A stretch of DNA of 64,000 nucleotides from Sulfurimonas sp. HSL3-7 (GTDB lineage: Bacteria; Campylobacterota; Campylobacteria; Campylobacterales; Sulfurimonadaceae): positions 124,001 to 188,000 of the forward strand of contig NZ_CP147919.1 of NCBI RefSeq assembly GCF_039645985.1, in the 5' to 3' direction. Each line of letters opens with the position of its first letter. Position 1 is the stretch's first letter. The position numbers and the translations under genes are program-made. The notes under the pieces were generated by a model. That model had not been told where the DNA came from. It saw only the letters and a program-made list of their open reading frames with translations, and ran no database searches. This document shows, in pieces, positions 8,046 to 16,667 of the stretch.

Positions 8046-8825
8046 TTAAAACTGTATCATTCCGTCGACAGGAGAGGACGCGGTTGCATAAGGACGTTTC
8101 GGGATGCGTCCGGCAAGGTAGCTCATACGGCCGGCGACGATCGCATGCTTCATCGCTTCGGCCATTACCATCGGGTTCTGCGCCTGGGCGATAGCAGTGT
8201 TTGTAAGTACGCCGTCGGCGCCGAGCTCCATCGCGTAGACGGCGTCGCTTGCACAGCCGATACCGGCATCCACGATGACCGGCAGGTTGACCGCTTCACG
8301 CACAAAGACGATGTTGTAGGGGTTCTGGACGCCGAGCCCCGAACCGATAGGTGCTGCCAACGGCATGATCGCTGCTGCGCCTGCGTCTTCAAGGCGTTTT
8401 GCCATGATCGGGTCGTCCGAGGTGTAGGCCATGATAGTAAAGCCCTCTTTGGCGAGGACCTCGCAGGCTTTGATCGTCTCCAGAACATCGGGGTAAAGTG
8501 TCTTCTGCGTGTCGCCGATCACTTCGAGCTTGATCAGATCGATACCGGTCGCTTCGCGTGTCAGGCGGAAGGTCGTGATCGCCTCTTCGGCGGTAACACA
8601 GCCTGCCGAGTTCGGCAGAAACTTTACATTGGTACCGGCAAACGTATCGCGCAGGTTCTCTTTGTTCGGATCAGTGATGTTCAGACGGCGGACAGCAACG
8701 GTGATCAACTCCGAACCCGAGGCCAGCGTTGCTGCTTTGGTTGTCTCAAAATCTGCATATTTCCCGCTGCCTACAATCAGGCGGCTGCCTAGTTCATATT
8801 TTCCGATTTTTAAAATATTATCCAT
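8046..8825 (-). CDS. thiG: Thiazole synthase ThiG
   Basis: A 259-residue TIM-barrel enzyme that builds the thiazole phosphate ring of thiamine from deoxyxylulose phosphate, dehydroglycine and ThiS thiocarboxylate. Visible are the N-terminal [11 protein letters not shown], Lys99 in LIKLEVIGD that forms the imine with the sugar phosphate, and phosphate-binding Gly-rich segments near PIGSGLG and DAGIG. I chose the ATG at 8825 because GGAG stands 7 nt before it; the frame stays open to 8852. No thiS, thiF or thiH is adjacent and I see no TPP riboswitch upstream, so partners must lie elsewhere. Confidence 0.93.
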   Translation of the reverse strand: MDNILKIGKYELGSRLIVGSGKYADFETTKAATLASGSELITVAVRRLNITDPNKENLRDTFAGTNVKFLPNSAGCVTAEEAITTFRLTREATGIDLIKLEVIGDTQKTLYPDVLETIKACEVLAKEGFTIMAYTSDDPIMAKRLEDAGAAAIMPLAAPIGSGLGVQNPYNIVFVREAVNLPVIVDAGIGCASDAVYAMELGADGVLTNTAIAQAQNPMVMAEAMKHAIVAGRMSYLAGRIPKRPYATASSPVDGMIQF

Positions 8826-8926
8826 AACTTCTCCAGGGTTTGCCAGGCGCATACCAATGATGCTCCCGAGTTAATGTTGGGTTTATAACATAGTGAGACT
8901 GTAAAATGACTTACTTTATTGAAGCC

Positions 8927-9490
8927 TCAAAGCGCTTTAAGTATCTGCACGATTGTCTCGGGAAGCAGTTTGTGTTCCAGTGCCCGGATCTTTGCCGTAA
9001 AGCTTTCGAGTGTCTCTCCAGCTTCTTTTTGAAAGCTTTCCTGGGCAATGATCTCACCGCCGTCGAGTTCGTTGCTGACCCAGTGTATGCTGATGCCGCC
9101 CGTCGGCTCTGAACTCTCAAAACTCTCCCGGATGGCGTTGCCCCCTTTGAATAGCGGTAGCAGGGAAGGGTGGACATTAATCGCCTTGATATTTTGGGTG
9201 ATAACGGGTGTCAGGATACGCATGAACCCTGCCAAAACGACGAGGTCGGGTGCGTAGGATCGGACCTGTTTTAAGAGGGCACGGTCGAAACTCTCCCGGT
9301 CGGCATACTTTTTGTGATCAATAATGTCGACCGGTATATGGTGTGCCCTTGCTTTGGCGATCCCTCCGGCATCGGGACGGTTGGTGATAGCGGCGACCAC
9401 CTCAAGCTCTTTATTGTGCAGTTTTTCGATGATATTGAGAAGGTTGGAACCTTCACCGCTGAAGAGTATGACGATTTTACGATTCAGCAT
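8927..9490 (-). CDS. purN: Phosphoribosylglycinamide formyltransferase PurN
   Basis: A 187-residue cytosolic enzyme of purine synthesis that moves a formyl group from 10-formyl-tetrahydrofolate to GAR. The phosphate-binding SGEGSN is at 11-16, the folate loop LAGFMRILTP at 86-95, catalytic Asn105 and His107 in NVHPSLLP, and Asp143 in ELDGGEII. The length is close to that of E. coli PurN. It is the second purine gene here with purM at 37.6 kb, but the two are not in one operon. Confidence 0.93.
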   Translation of the reverse strand: MLNRKIVILFSGEGSNLLNIIEKLHNKELEVVAAITNRPDAGGIAKARAHHIPVDIIDHKKYADRESFDRALLKQVRSYAPDLVVLAGFMRILTPVITQNIKAINVHPSLLPLFKGGNAIRESFESSEPTGGISIHWVSNELDGGEIIAQESFQKEAGETLESFTAKIRALEHKLLPETIVQILKAL

Positions 9491-9575
9491 TTTACGATTC
9501 CCAATTTAGTTGCTCCCATGTATGGGGCTTTAGCCCTGTAAGTACCTCTCTTCATTGAACTGTTGGTACCTGTTT

Positions 9576-10967
9576 TCATAGCGTCGTTACGGCTTCGATC
9601 AGATCATGCGGGGTGAGTGCGTATGTGTTTTTATCAAAGGCTTTTGCGGCAGCAGTGTGCGCCAAAGAGCCATTAAGTGCTGCCTGCAGCGGGGCATGCC
9701 CTTGTGCCAGCAGGGCACCGATAAAACCGGCCAGAACATCGCCGCTGCCCCCTTTTGCCAATACATTGGTGCCATGCGGATTGATGTAGTAGCTCTTGTC
9801 TTGGGCGATAATGACATTGGCGCCTTTTAGCAGGAGTGTCACATCTGTATAGCGGCTGCAGAAAAGTTCGACATAGTGAAAACGGTTTTTTTGCAGCTCC
9901 TGGACCGTAATATCGGCAAGACCGCATGCTTTTAAGAGCGTTGTGAACTCTTTTGGGTGCGGTGTGATGACGATGTCCTTGCGTGTAAGCAGCGAGGTTA
10001 ACAGCGGATGCGCGAAGATATCGGCATCGAGAAGAAGCGGCAGATCATTATCCAGCAGTGTCAGCAGCTCTTCGTTTGAAAATTCGGTTCCGAGCCCCAT
10101 GCCCAAAGCGATCGCGCTGGTCGAGGAGGGCAAGAGATGGGACTGCATCAGTTCGTGAGGGATCTGCTCCTGCGTGTTGCTGATGAGGGTGACGAGACCC
10201 GCTCCAAAATGGAGCGCTGCAGAGCCGGCCATGATGGATGCCCCCGGTTTTTCGCCGCAGATCACGCTTAAATGGCCATAGGTACCTTTATGGCTGTTGC
10301 GTTTAAAACGGTGTGGAAGACGAAGGTCTTCAGGATCCAATAACTTCCAGTTTGACGGCTTTTCATAGACCTTTCTGCTGACACCGAGATCGATGACATA
10401 GACACTGCCGATGACCTCTTTTGCGCTGTCGCTGAACATTCCGCGCTTAAGCGACCCCATCGTGAGTGTCACATCGGCGATAAAACTCTCTTCTTCCAAT
10501 GTGCCGTCAAGGTGAAGCCCCGAGGGCATATCGCAGGCGATCTTCTCGGCATTGAGATTGTTCATCTCTTCCAAAAGTGCTCGGGTCTCCTCGTCAAAAC
10601 TGCGGCTGAACCCGCTGCCAAAAAGGGCATCGACGAGTATGTCGCACTCCTGTAGCGCGTAAACGATGGTAACGCCAACAGCCTTTGCGCGTCTCTGCTG
10701 TAGTTTGGCCATCTCTGTTTTTGCGCCAAACGGCAGAAACAGCGAAACGTTGAAATCACGATGCAGAAGCCGGGCCAGGGCAATGCCGTCCGCACCGTTA
10801 TTGCCGGCACCGCAGACGATGCAGATGCTCTCATGCTCCTCATACTGATTATGGATGAAATCGGCCATACCGTCAGCGGCATGCTCCATCAGGATATCTT
10901 CACTCAGAGCAAATTCATTGTAGCAGCGCTGATCGAGTGAGCGCACCTCTTCAAAGAGATTTTGCAT
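9576..10967 (-). CDS. nnr: Bifunctional NAD(P)H-hydrate epimerase/dehydratase
   Basis: A 463-residue repair enzyme that epimerises and dehydrates damaged NAD(P)H hydrate. The N-terminal YjeF_N epimerase domain (about 1-210) has GAGNNGADGIALARLL; the C-terminal ADP-dependent dehydratase domain (about 220-463), a ribokinase-like fold, has the GGSGDVLAGFIGALLAQG catalytic and nucleotide motif. The ATG at 10967 has GAGGATAAG before it. A divergent pair of promoters separates it from kdsD. Confidence 0.92.
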   Translation of the reverse strand: MQNLFEEVRSLDQRCYNEFALSEDILMEHAADGMADFIHNQYEEHESICIVCGAGNNGADGIALARLLHRDFNVSLFLPFGAKTEMAKLQQRRAKAVGVTIVYALQECDILVDALFGSGFSRSFDEETRALLEEMNNLNAEKIACDMPSGLHLDGTLEEESFIADVTLTMGSLKRGMFSDSAKEVIGSVYVIDLGVSRKVYEKPSNWKLLDPEDLRLPHRFKRNSHKGTYGHLSVICGEKPGASIMAGSAALHFGAGLVTLISNTQEQIPHELMQSHLLPSSTSAIALGMGLGTEFSNEELLTLLDNDLPLLLDADIFAHPLLTSLLTRKDIVITPHPKEFTTLLKACGLADITVQELQKNRFHYVELFCSRYTDVTLLLKGANVIIAQDKSYYINPHGTNVLAKGGSGDVLAGFIGALLAQGHAPLQAALNGSLAHTAAAKAFDKNTYALTPHDLIEAVTTL

Positions 10968-10992
10968 GTCTTATCCTCTTACTGTTTTGGTA

Positions 10993-10998
10993 ATTATA
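10993..10998 (-). promoter_or_regulatory. -10 box for the NAD(P)H-hydrate repair gene
   Basis: TATAAT on the minus strand, 25 nt before the ATG at 10967, leaves room for a short leader with a ribosome site. It is back to back with the kdsD -10 box 29 bp away. Confidence 0.5.
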
Positions 10999-11027
10999 GC
11001 TTATTAGCCGGAGAAGCAATTATCAGA

Positions 11028-11033
11028 TATAAT
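11028..11033 (+). promoter_or_regulatory. -10 box directly before kdsD
   Basis: TATAAT, then ACCGTTT, then the ATG at 11041. Transcription would begin at about the start codon, and no ribosome site is visible, so this mRNA may be leaderless. Confidence 0.5.
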
Positions 11034-11040
11034 ACCGTTT

Positions 11041-12009
11041 ATGAAAAATGATTACACGGCAATCGTCAAAGAGACTTTACAGATTGAAGCCAACACCCTC
11101 CTGGATGCTGCAGAGAATATTTCACAGGATCTGGAAAAGATCGTTGAAGTGATCCGCCATTGCAAGGGCAAACTGATCGTTACCGGTGTCGGTAAATCGG
11201 GACTTATCGGTGCCAAGATGGCAGCGACCTTCGCCTCCACCGGTACACCGAGTTTTTTTCTTCACCCGACCGAGGCGATGCACGGCGATCTCGGAATGAT
11301 CGGCAAAGACGATGTGGTGCTGGCGATCAGCTACAGCGGTGAGAGTGCAGAGTTAAGCTCGATCCTGCCGCATGTCAAACGTTTCGATATCCCCCTGATC
11401 GGGATGACAAAAAACAACCAGTCGACGCTGGGGCGTTACAGTGATCTGCTGATCAGAATCGATGTAAAACGGGAGGCATGTCCTCTCGACATTGCGCCGA
11501 CCTCGTCGACAACATTGACGCTTGCTTTGGGTGATGCCCTGGCTGTCTGCCTGATGAAAGCCCGTGATTTCAAAAAAGAGGATTTCGCCTCGTTTCATCC
11601 CGGCGGAACTCTCGGGCGCCAGTTGTTCGTCAAGGTCAGTGACCTGATGCGGACAAAGAACCTGCCGGTGATCGGAATGCAGACGCCTGTAAAAGAGGCT
11701 ATCGTAACGATCAGCGAGGGTCGTTTGGGAACGGTTCTGCTGGTCGATGACGACGGAAAGTTTGCCGGTCTGATCAGTGACGGCGATATCCGCCGGGCCT
11801 TGATGGACGAGCGCTTCTCTTTGGAGCAGCCGGCATCAAGTTTCGCGACGCTGAACCCGAAAACAATAGATGACCCGTCGATGCTCGCGAGTGACGCACT
11901 GGTCTTGGTAGAAAAATATAAAATACAGCTTCTTGTGGTGCTTGACAGTGAGAGAAAAATTCTCGGTGTCCTGCATCTTCATGATCTGGTAGAAAAGGGA
12001 ATCGCATGA
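11041..12009 (+). CDS. kdsD: Arabinose-5-phosphate isomerase (KdsD/KpsF)
   Basis: A 322-residue enzyme that converts ribulose 5-phosphate to arabinose 5-phosphate, the first step towards Kdo of lipopolysaccharide. An SIS domain (about 35-180) carries GVGKSGLIGAKMAATF and SYSGESAEL; a CBS pair (about 205-322) begins VSDLMRTKNLP. It heads a three-gene rightward operon: its stop overlaps the pseudouridine synthase start (ATGA), and rarA follows 5 bp after that. Kdo synthesis fits the Gram-negative envelope. Confidence 0.92.
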   Translation: MKNDYTAIVKETLQIEANTLLDAAENISQDLEKIVEVIRHCKGKLIVTGVGKSGLIGAKMAATFASTGTPSFFLHPTEAMHGDLGMIGKDDVVLAISYSGESAELSSILPHVKRFDIPLIGMTKNNQSTLGRYSDLLIRIDVKREACPLDIAPTSSTTLTLALGDALAVCLMKARDFKKEDFASFHPGGTLGRQLFVKVSDLMRTKNLPVIGMQTPVKEAIVTISEGRLGTVLLVDDDGKFAGLISDGDIRRALMDERFSLEQPASSFATLNPKTIDDPSMLASDALVLVEKYKIQLLVVLDSERKILGVLHLHDLVEKGIA

Positions 12010-12893
12010 TGCGACTGAATAAATTTATTGCCCACTACTCCACCTATTCACGCCGCGAGGCCGACAGGGTGATAGAATCGGGGTATGTCTATGTCGACGG
12101 CGAACTGCAGACCAACCCTGCGACACAGGTGGATGAACGCCATGTCAAAGTGATCGTCAGCGGTAAGAAGATCGTACCGAGCGATCAGTTCACGGTCATC
12201 GTCTACAACAAGCCCAAAGGCGAACTTGTCACCAAAAGCGATCCGCGCGGCCGCCGTATTATCTATAATACGCTTGATAACAAGTTCAAACACTTCATTC
12301 CGGTCGGGCGGCTTGATTACGCGACAGAGGGGCTGCTTCTGCTAACGGATGCATCCCGTGTGGCCAATGTCCTGATGACGTCGAGTCTTGAACGTGTCTA
12401 TAAGGTGAAGATCAAAGGGCCTGTGACCGAGATGATGGAGCAGGCGATGCGAAAAGGACTGAGCCTGGAGGACGCCTCTGCCGGAGCCCATGAGCTAAGT
12501 GATATCTCCGCCATGGACTTCGCGCCGTTCTTCGCCTATCAGATCATTAAAAACAAGGAAGACTATTCGACGCTTAAAATCGCCATCGGCGAGGGGCGTA
12601 ACCGCGAGGTCCGCCGTTTTTTTGCCCATTTCGATGCGGAAGTGGTCGACTTGAAACGTCTGAGTTTCGGCGGGATAGAGCTGAACAATCTGCCGACAGG
12701 AAAGACACGCTATTTGGAGCGCAGCGAATATGTCCACCTGCGCGAATTTCTGGATACTGCAGCAAAAGAGCAAAAGAACAAAGCACCTGTTAAAGATAGG
12801 GCAGCTGGCGAGAAAAGCACCGAACGAGCTGAAAAAATCAAACCGGCCGCCAAGAAGAGAACCCCTTCCAAAAGTAAAGCATACAAGAAATAG
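12006..12893 (+). CDS. Large-subunit rRNA pseudouridine synthase (RluB-like)
   Basis: A 295-residue RsuA-family enzyme that isomerises uridine in rRNA. An S4 RNA-binding domain (about 2-60, RLNKFIAHYSTYSRREAD) precedes the catalytic domain with the nucleophile Asp in GRLDYATEGLLLLT and the family motif NKPKGELVT. A Lys/Ala-rich basic tail (about 255-295) probably adds RNA affinity. It overlaps kdsD by 4 bp. RluB is favoured over RsuA or RluE by length, but the exact target site is not certain. Confidence 0.88.
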   Translation: MMRLNKFIAHYSTYSRREADRVIESGYVYVDGELQTNPATQVDERHVKVIVSGKKIVPSDQFTVIVYNKPKGELVTKSDPRGRRIIYNTLDNKFKHFIPVGRLDYATEGLLLLTDASRVANVLMTSSLERVYKVKIKGPVTEMMEQAMRKGLSLEDASAGAHELSDISAMDFAPFFAYQIIKNKEDYSTLKIAIGEGRNREVRRFFAHFDAEVVDLKRLSFGGIELNNLPTGKTRYLERSEYVHLREFLDTAAKEQKNKAPVKDRAAGEKSTERAEKIKPAAKKRTPSKSKAYKK

Positions 12894-12898
12894 GCGCG

Positions 12899-14086
12899 AT
12901 GGCAGATTTCACCTATCTTTTACGTCCCAGTGATTTTGACAGTGTCCTAGGTCAGGACGCACTCTGCAAAAAAGATGCACCTTTGCGCAGGCTCTGCGAA
13001 GAGGGCAAGCTGGGCCACAGCTTTTTTTACGGCCCTCCCGGAAGCGGAAAGACCACCATCGCCCGGGTGATCGCCAAGGTGATGGACCTCCCTTTTTACG
13101 AGTTCAACGCCACCTCGCTTAAGATCGAGCAGCTGCGCAAGATCTTTGATCAGTATGCCAACGCTCTTCAAAAACCGCTGATCTTCATTGACGAGGTGCA
13201 CCGTCTGGCGAAGAACCAGCAGGAGGTGTTACTGCCGGTTATGGAAAATAACAGCGTGTTAGTCATCGGCGCTTCGACTGAGAACCCCTTTTTCTCGCTG
13301 ACCGCCGCGATGCGCTCGCGCTCGCTTCTCTTCGAGCTCAAACCGATCTCCGTCGAAGCCCTGAACACGCTTCTTGAGAAAGCGTTGGTATCCGAAGGGC
13401 TGGCCATTGAAGAAGACGCAAGAGAGTATCTTCTGCGCTCCTGCGGCGGCGATGCAAGGGGGATGCTGAAACTGCTGGAGTTTGCCTCTGTTTTAGAGAC
13501 AAACATCACCCTTGAGATGCTCCACTCTCTCCGCCCCAATGCACAGAGCGGCGGCAGCTCCGAAGCCGGTGTCCATTACGACCTTGCCTCTGCCATGATC
13601 AAGTCGATCCGCGGTTCCGACCCGGACGCGGCGATCTACTACCTTGCCCGCCTGATCGAAGGGGGTGAACCGCCCGAGTTCATTGCCCGGCGTCTCGTTA
13701 TTTTGGCCAGCGAAGATGTCGGCAATGCCAACCCGCAGGCACTGACCCTCTGCACCTCGGCGATGACCTCTGTGAAGATGATCGGCTACCCAGAGTCGCG
13801 CATCATCCTTGCCCAGGCGGTGATCTACCTCTGCGCCTCGCCGAAGTCTAATTCGGCGTATATGGCGATAAACGGAGCCCAGCAGGCCGTCCGGTCAGGT
13901 GAACTGCTTGATATCCCGAAAAACATACAGCAGCAGAACAGCGGCTACCTCTACCCGCATGACTTCGGCGGCTGGGTCGAGCAGCAGTACCTCTCTAAAC
14001 CGCTTCGGTTTGTTGATTTCAAGGCGATCGGCTATGAGAAGAAGATGAAAGAGTGGCTTGAGGCGATTAAAGGCACCGGCCGCTAG
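12899..14086 (+). CDS. rarA: Replication-associated recombination protein RarA (MgsA)
   Basis: A 395-residue AAA+ ATPase of the RarA/WRNIP1 family, acting at stalled replication forks. Walker A GPPGSGKTT is at about 42-50, Walker B LIFIDEVHR near 95, and sensor segment GASTENPFF follows; the C-terminal half (RLIEGGEPPEFIARRLVI, SAYMAINGA) is the tetramerisation region of the family. It starts 5 bp after the pseudouridine synthase stop and is the last gene of the kdsD operon. Confidence 0.93.
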   Translation: MADFTYLLRPSDFDSVLGQDALCKKDAPLRRLCEEGKLGHSFFYGPPGSGKTTIARVIAKVMDLPFYEFNATSLKIEQLRKIFDQYANALQKPLIFIDEVHRLAKNQQEVLLPVMENNSVLVIGASTENPFFSLTAAMRSRSLLFELKPISVEALNTLLEKALVSEGLAIEEDAREYLLRSCGGDARGMLKLLEFASVLETNITLEMLHSLRPNAQSGGSSEAGVHYDLASAMIKSIRGSDPDAAIYYLARLIEGGEPPEFIARRLVILASEDVGNANPQALTLCTSAMTSVKMIGYPESRIILAQAVIYLCASPKSNSAYMAINGAQQAVRSGELLDIPKNIQQQNSGYLYPHDFGGWVEQQYLSKPLRFVDFKAIGYEKKMKEWLEAIKGTGR

Positions 14087-14209
14087 ACCGCAACTCCAGT
14101 CCCTGGTTAAACACGATCTGGAATCTTCTGCTTTACTCTTTTCTACGACATCGAGGCCTCCGTAAACGACGAGTTAAATGCCTACTTTTCACCGCGAATC
14201 CGCACTTTA

Positions 14210-14277
14210 TGTACCTGTACAAATACACTGTATATATCCGAAGACTATAGCTTATGCTGTATGTTGTTAAACCAACA
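14210..14277 (+). promoter_or_regulatory. Three stacked palindromes upstream of the cytochrome gene
   Basis: TGTAC-CT-GTACA (14210-14221), ATACA-C-TGTAT (14223-14233) and TGTTG-N6-CAACA (14262-14277) lie in the 252-bp gap before the cytochrome, just upstream of its -10 boxes. The last resembles a CRP/FNR-type half-site arrangement. Which protein binds is unknown. Confidence 0.35.
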
Positions 14278-14300
14278 AAATATGATTAACTTATTTTTAT

Positions 14301-14323
14301 TATAATTTCAGATAATTTATAAT
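14301..14323 (+). promoter_or_regulatory. Twin -10 boxes for the cytochrome gene
   Basis: TATAAT occurs at 14301-14306 and again at 14318-14323. An AAGGTGA ribosome site begins at 14325; the second box almost touches it, so the first is the better promoter candidate. Confidence 0.4.
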
Positions 14324-14338
14324 CAAGGTGAGCATTTG

Positions 14339-15448
14339 ATGAAAAAGATATACCTACTGTTACTTTTGAGTACTGTTCTGTTCGGCAATAATAGTGCCCA
14401 TACCTTTGCAAAAAGCGAAGATTGTAAAGCGTGTCATACACAGATCTATAACGAGTTCTACGGTTCGGTCCATGCCAATTCGACACCGCAAAAAGACGTT
14501 ATCCATAATGCCGTCTGGGCGAAACACCCTCAAAACAAGAAGCTGCAACAGTACGGCTGCGGCAAGTGCCATACACCGGCTGCAGACGATCTTGACAAGA
14601 TGATCAGCAAAGGGCAGAAAGTGATGCCGGATCCTGATAACGTGACCCACCAGGAAGGGATCAGCTGTGCCTACTGTCACCGTATCGAATCGATAGCGCT
14701 GCATAAAAAGTCCAACATCAATATCATCTCGAAAGAGGAAAAAAAGTATTTCGGTACGCTTAAGGCACATGTGGCGTCACCCTACCACGCCATAGCGACA
14801 GAAGGCAATGACCATATGAAAAACGGCAATGTCTGCATAGGTTGCCACTCGCATAAAATGAATAAGTGGGGGCTGAATGTCTGTTCGACCAACATTGCCA
14901 ACGAGATGGACGGGGCCAATTGTGTCAGTTGTCACATGCCGAAGGTCGATGGGAGCGTCTCAGCCTTCCAAGATACGAAGAAGCATGCTTTTCACGGCTT
15001 TGCAGGCGCGCACTTCCACTCGGATATGCTGGAAAAATATATAGACATCTCCATGCTGCGGAACATCGACAACTTCATCGTCAACATCGACAACCGTACC
15101 TCGCACGCGCTGCTGCTTCACCCGCTTCGTCTGGCTCTTTTGAAAGTGAGCGTTACACGCGAGGGCAAATCCATACCGTTGAAAGATGAGACCTTTGTCC
15201 GTGTGATCGGTAAAAACGGTAAACCGGCAATGCCGTGGGCGGCTGACACAACGATCAAAGATACGATGATCCAGGCCAATGAAAAAAGAAGCGTGACTTA
15301 CGACTTTCAGCTTCGAAAAGGGGATAAGGTCGATCTTGTCCTAGGCTACTACCTGGTTAATCCCAAAGCAGTTGCGTCATTGCACCTTGACGATGACAAG
15401 GTGGCAACAGCGTTCCACATCTTAAAAAAAGCCGATTTTTCGTTCTAA
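14339..15448 (+). CDS. Pentahaem periplasmic cytochrome c
   Basis: A 369-residue exported c-type cytochrome. After a signal peptide (1-20) there are five CxxCH haem sites at Cys29, Cys74, Cys110, Cys166 and Cys195, plus an extra Cys182; spacing and many distal His residues fit cytochrome c554/NapC-like electron carriers. Residues about 215-369 have no haem sites and look like a beta-sandwich (FIVNIDNRTSHALLLHPLRL). The ATG at 14339 is preferred to the in-frame TTG just before it. The gene is followed by a small CxxC protein and a barrel, perhaps one unit. The electron donor and acceptor are unknown. Confidence 0.85.
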   Translation: MKKIYLLLLLSTVLFGNNSAHTFAKSEDCKACHTQIYNEFYGSVHANSTPQKDVIHNAVWAKHPQNKKLQQYGCGKCHTPAADDLDKMISKGQKVMPDPDNVTHQEGISCAYCHRIESIALHKKSNINIISKEEKKYFGTLKAHVASPYHAIATEGNDHMKNGNVCIGCHSHKMNKWGLNVCSTNIANEMDGANCVSCHMPKVDGSVSAFQDTKKHAFHGFAGAHFHSDMLEKYIDISMLRNIDNFIVNIDNRTSHALLLHPLRLALLKVSVTREGKSIPLKDETFVRVIGKNGKPAMPWAADTTIKDTMIQANEKRSVTYDFQLRKGDKVDLVLGYYLVNPKAVASLHLDDDKVATAFHILKKADFSF

Positions 15449-15496
15449 TGTCCTTCAGAGAGAGTTGTAATATGCAGCGGGGAAATAATCTATAAG

Positions 15497-15769
15497 ATGC
15501 GGCAAAAATTCCGATCTCTGTTTTTTGTATGTTTCTTTGTCGTCGCAATGCTTTCTACGGCCCTGCACGAGCTTGTGCCATCACATGAGGCAGATACGTG
15601 TCCCATCTGTGTTGTTGATGAGCACACTCTCTCGGCAGATGTCATAAGCAGGATTGTAGAAGATCTCTATACCCCCTTTTATACGCTTTTTATTTTTGAC
15701 GAAAGCTGTCAAAACACCCGTTTTGACAAAGCGTTGAACGCACGCGCACCGCCAAAACTTTTTTCCTGA
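15497..15769 (+). CDS. Small exported CPIC protein, DUF2946-like
   Basis: A 90-residue protein with one N-terminal hydrophobic segment (7-22) followed by HELVPSHEADTCPICVVDE, which puts His24, His30, Cys35 and Cys38 together as a likely metal or redox site, and a C-terminus ending RAPPKLFS. This plan resembles small DUF2946-type proteins found near metal-uptake barrels; the assignment is from memory of the style. It sits 48 bp after the pentahaem cytochrome and 35 bp before the barrel gene, suggesting a shared function. Confidence 0.5.
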   Translation: MRQKFRSLFFVCFFVVAMLSTALHELVPSHEADTCPICVVDEHTLSADVISRIVEDLYTPFYTLFIFDESCQNTRFDKALNARAPPKLFS

Positions 15770-15804
15770 CCACTTTCTACTATTTACTATTACTAAGGAA
15801 AATT

Positions 15805-16650
15805 ATGAAAAAGATCGCACTAGTAGTGTACTTTTTTTGTGCGTTCGCACAGGCATCGGAGAGCGGTGATGTTGTACGATTTCAATATGACTATTTGAAT
15901 TTTACAGACTCTAAACAGAAAGATTACGGCAGCAGAGGGACATTGCATTTAAAAAGCGGGTTTGACGACAAAACGCTACAGCTTGCCTATGAAAAGACAC
16001 TGACAGAAACCTATAAACCGCCACTGAAAAAAAATCTGAATGTGGACAAGCTGATCGCACGGTATGATCAAAAGCTCTTTGATCACGGCAAATACAATTT
16101 TGGCCTTATCCTGGTCAACGACAATCTTGTTCCGACAGACGGGGGCAAGGTGTTCAATCTCGGCTATGGCCATAAACTGACACCTGATATCGCATTGGAA
16201 GGCAACATCTACTACGGCTATTATGATATTATGAAAACCTACCAGTTTGATGCGGCAATAAAGCTTCACAAAAAGATCGGCGCCGTTGACACTGCCGTTA
16301 TCGGGGTACTCAAGGATATTGTTGTTGACGAGTGCAGTGATGTTTTCTGCGCCAATGCCGAACCCAACTATCTGACTGGAGGTCTCAAAGTAAAGCTCGA
16401 CTATAAGGGCTACTTCCTTCATGCCGGAGGATTTTACGGCAAGCGGGTATTTGCCGTCATGATGGACGGATTTGTGCTGCAGCATCATGCAATGGAGTTT
16501 GACAGGACCTATATGGCCGGTATCGGAAAAAGGTTTGAAGACATCGAGCTTAAACTGCGCTATGTGCATCAGCGTGCGAAAGAGCTGCCGCTGAACAACA
16601 GCGGTGTCAATGTGGATACCGTGTCATTACGGGTCGCGTACTTCTTCTAA
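15805..16650 (+). CDS. Outer-membrane beta-barrel protein of unknown function
   Basis: I do not recognise a family. The 281-residue product has a signal peptide (1-17, AQA-SE) and then roughly a dozen amphipathic strands with aromatic girdles (NIYYGYYDIM, YFLHAGGFYG, LKLRYVHQR), ending in RVAYFF with a C-terminal Phe. Two cysteines (ECSDVFC) could form a loop disulfide. AAGGA precedes the ATG. Its place after a multihaem cytochrome and CPIC protein raises the possibility of a porin that works with the cytochrome, or a metal-linked porin. Confidence 0.6.
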   Translation: MKKIALVVYFFCAFAQASESGDVVRFQYDYLNFTDSKQKDYGSRGTLHLKSGFDDKTLQLAYEKTLTETYKPPLKKNLNVDKLIARYDQKLFDHGKYNFGLILVNDNLVPTDGGKVFNLGYGHKLTPDIALEGNIYYGYYDIMKTYQFDAAIKLHKKIGAVDTAVIGVLKDIVVDECSDVFCANAEPNYLTGGLKVKLDYKGYFLHAGGFYGKRVFAVMMDGFVLQHHAMEFDRTYMAGIGKRFEDIELKLRYVHQRAKELPLNNSGVNVDTVSLRVAYFF

Positions 16651-16667
16651 ACAGAGTTCACTGTGGT

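Noticed and set aside
7857-8792. Long rightward frame opposite thiG
   Set aside because: It lies antisense to a complete thiG and its product is Arg/Asp/His-rich with no recognisable domain, typical of a shadow frame.
8826-8926. Possible TPP riboswitch before thiG
   Set aside because: The thiG start has only a short upstream gap after purN and I see none of the conserved TPP-element motifs there.
14178-14270. 30-codon open frame in the gap before the cytochrome
   Set aside because: No ribosome-binding site, unremarkable composition, and it runs over the palindromes, which explain the region better.
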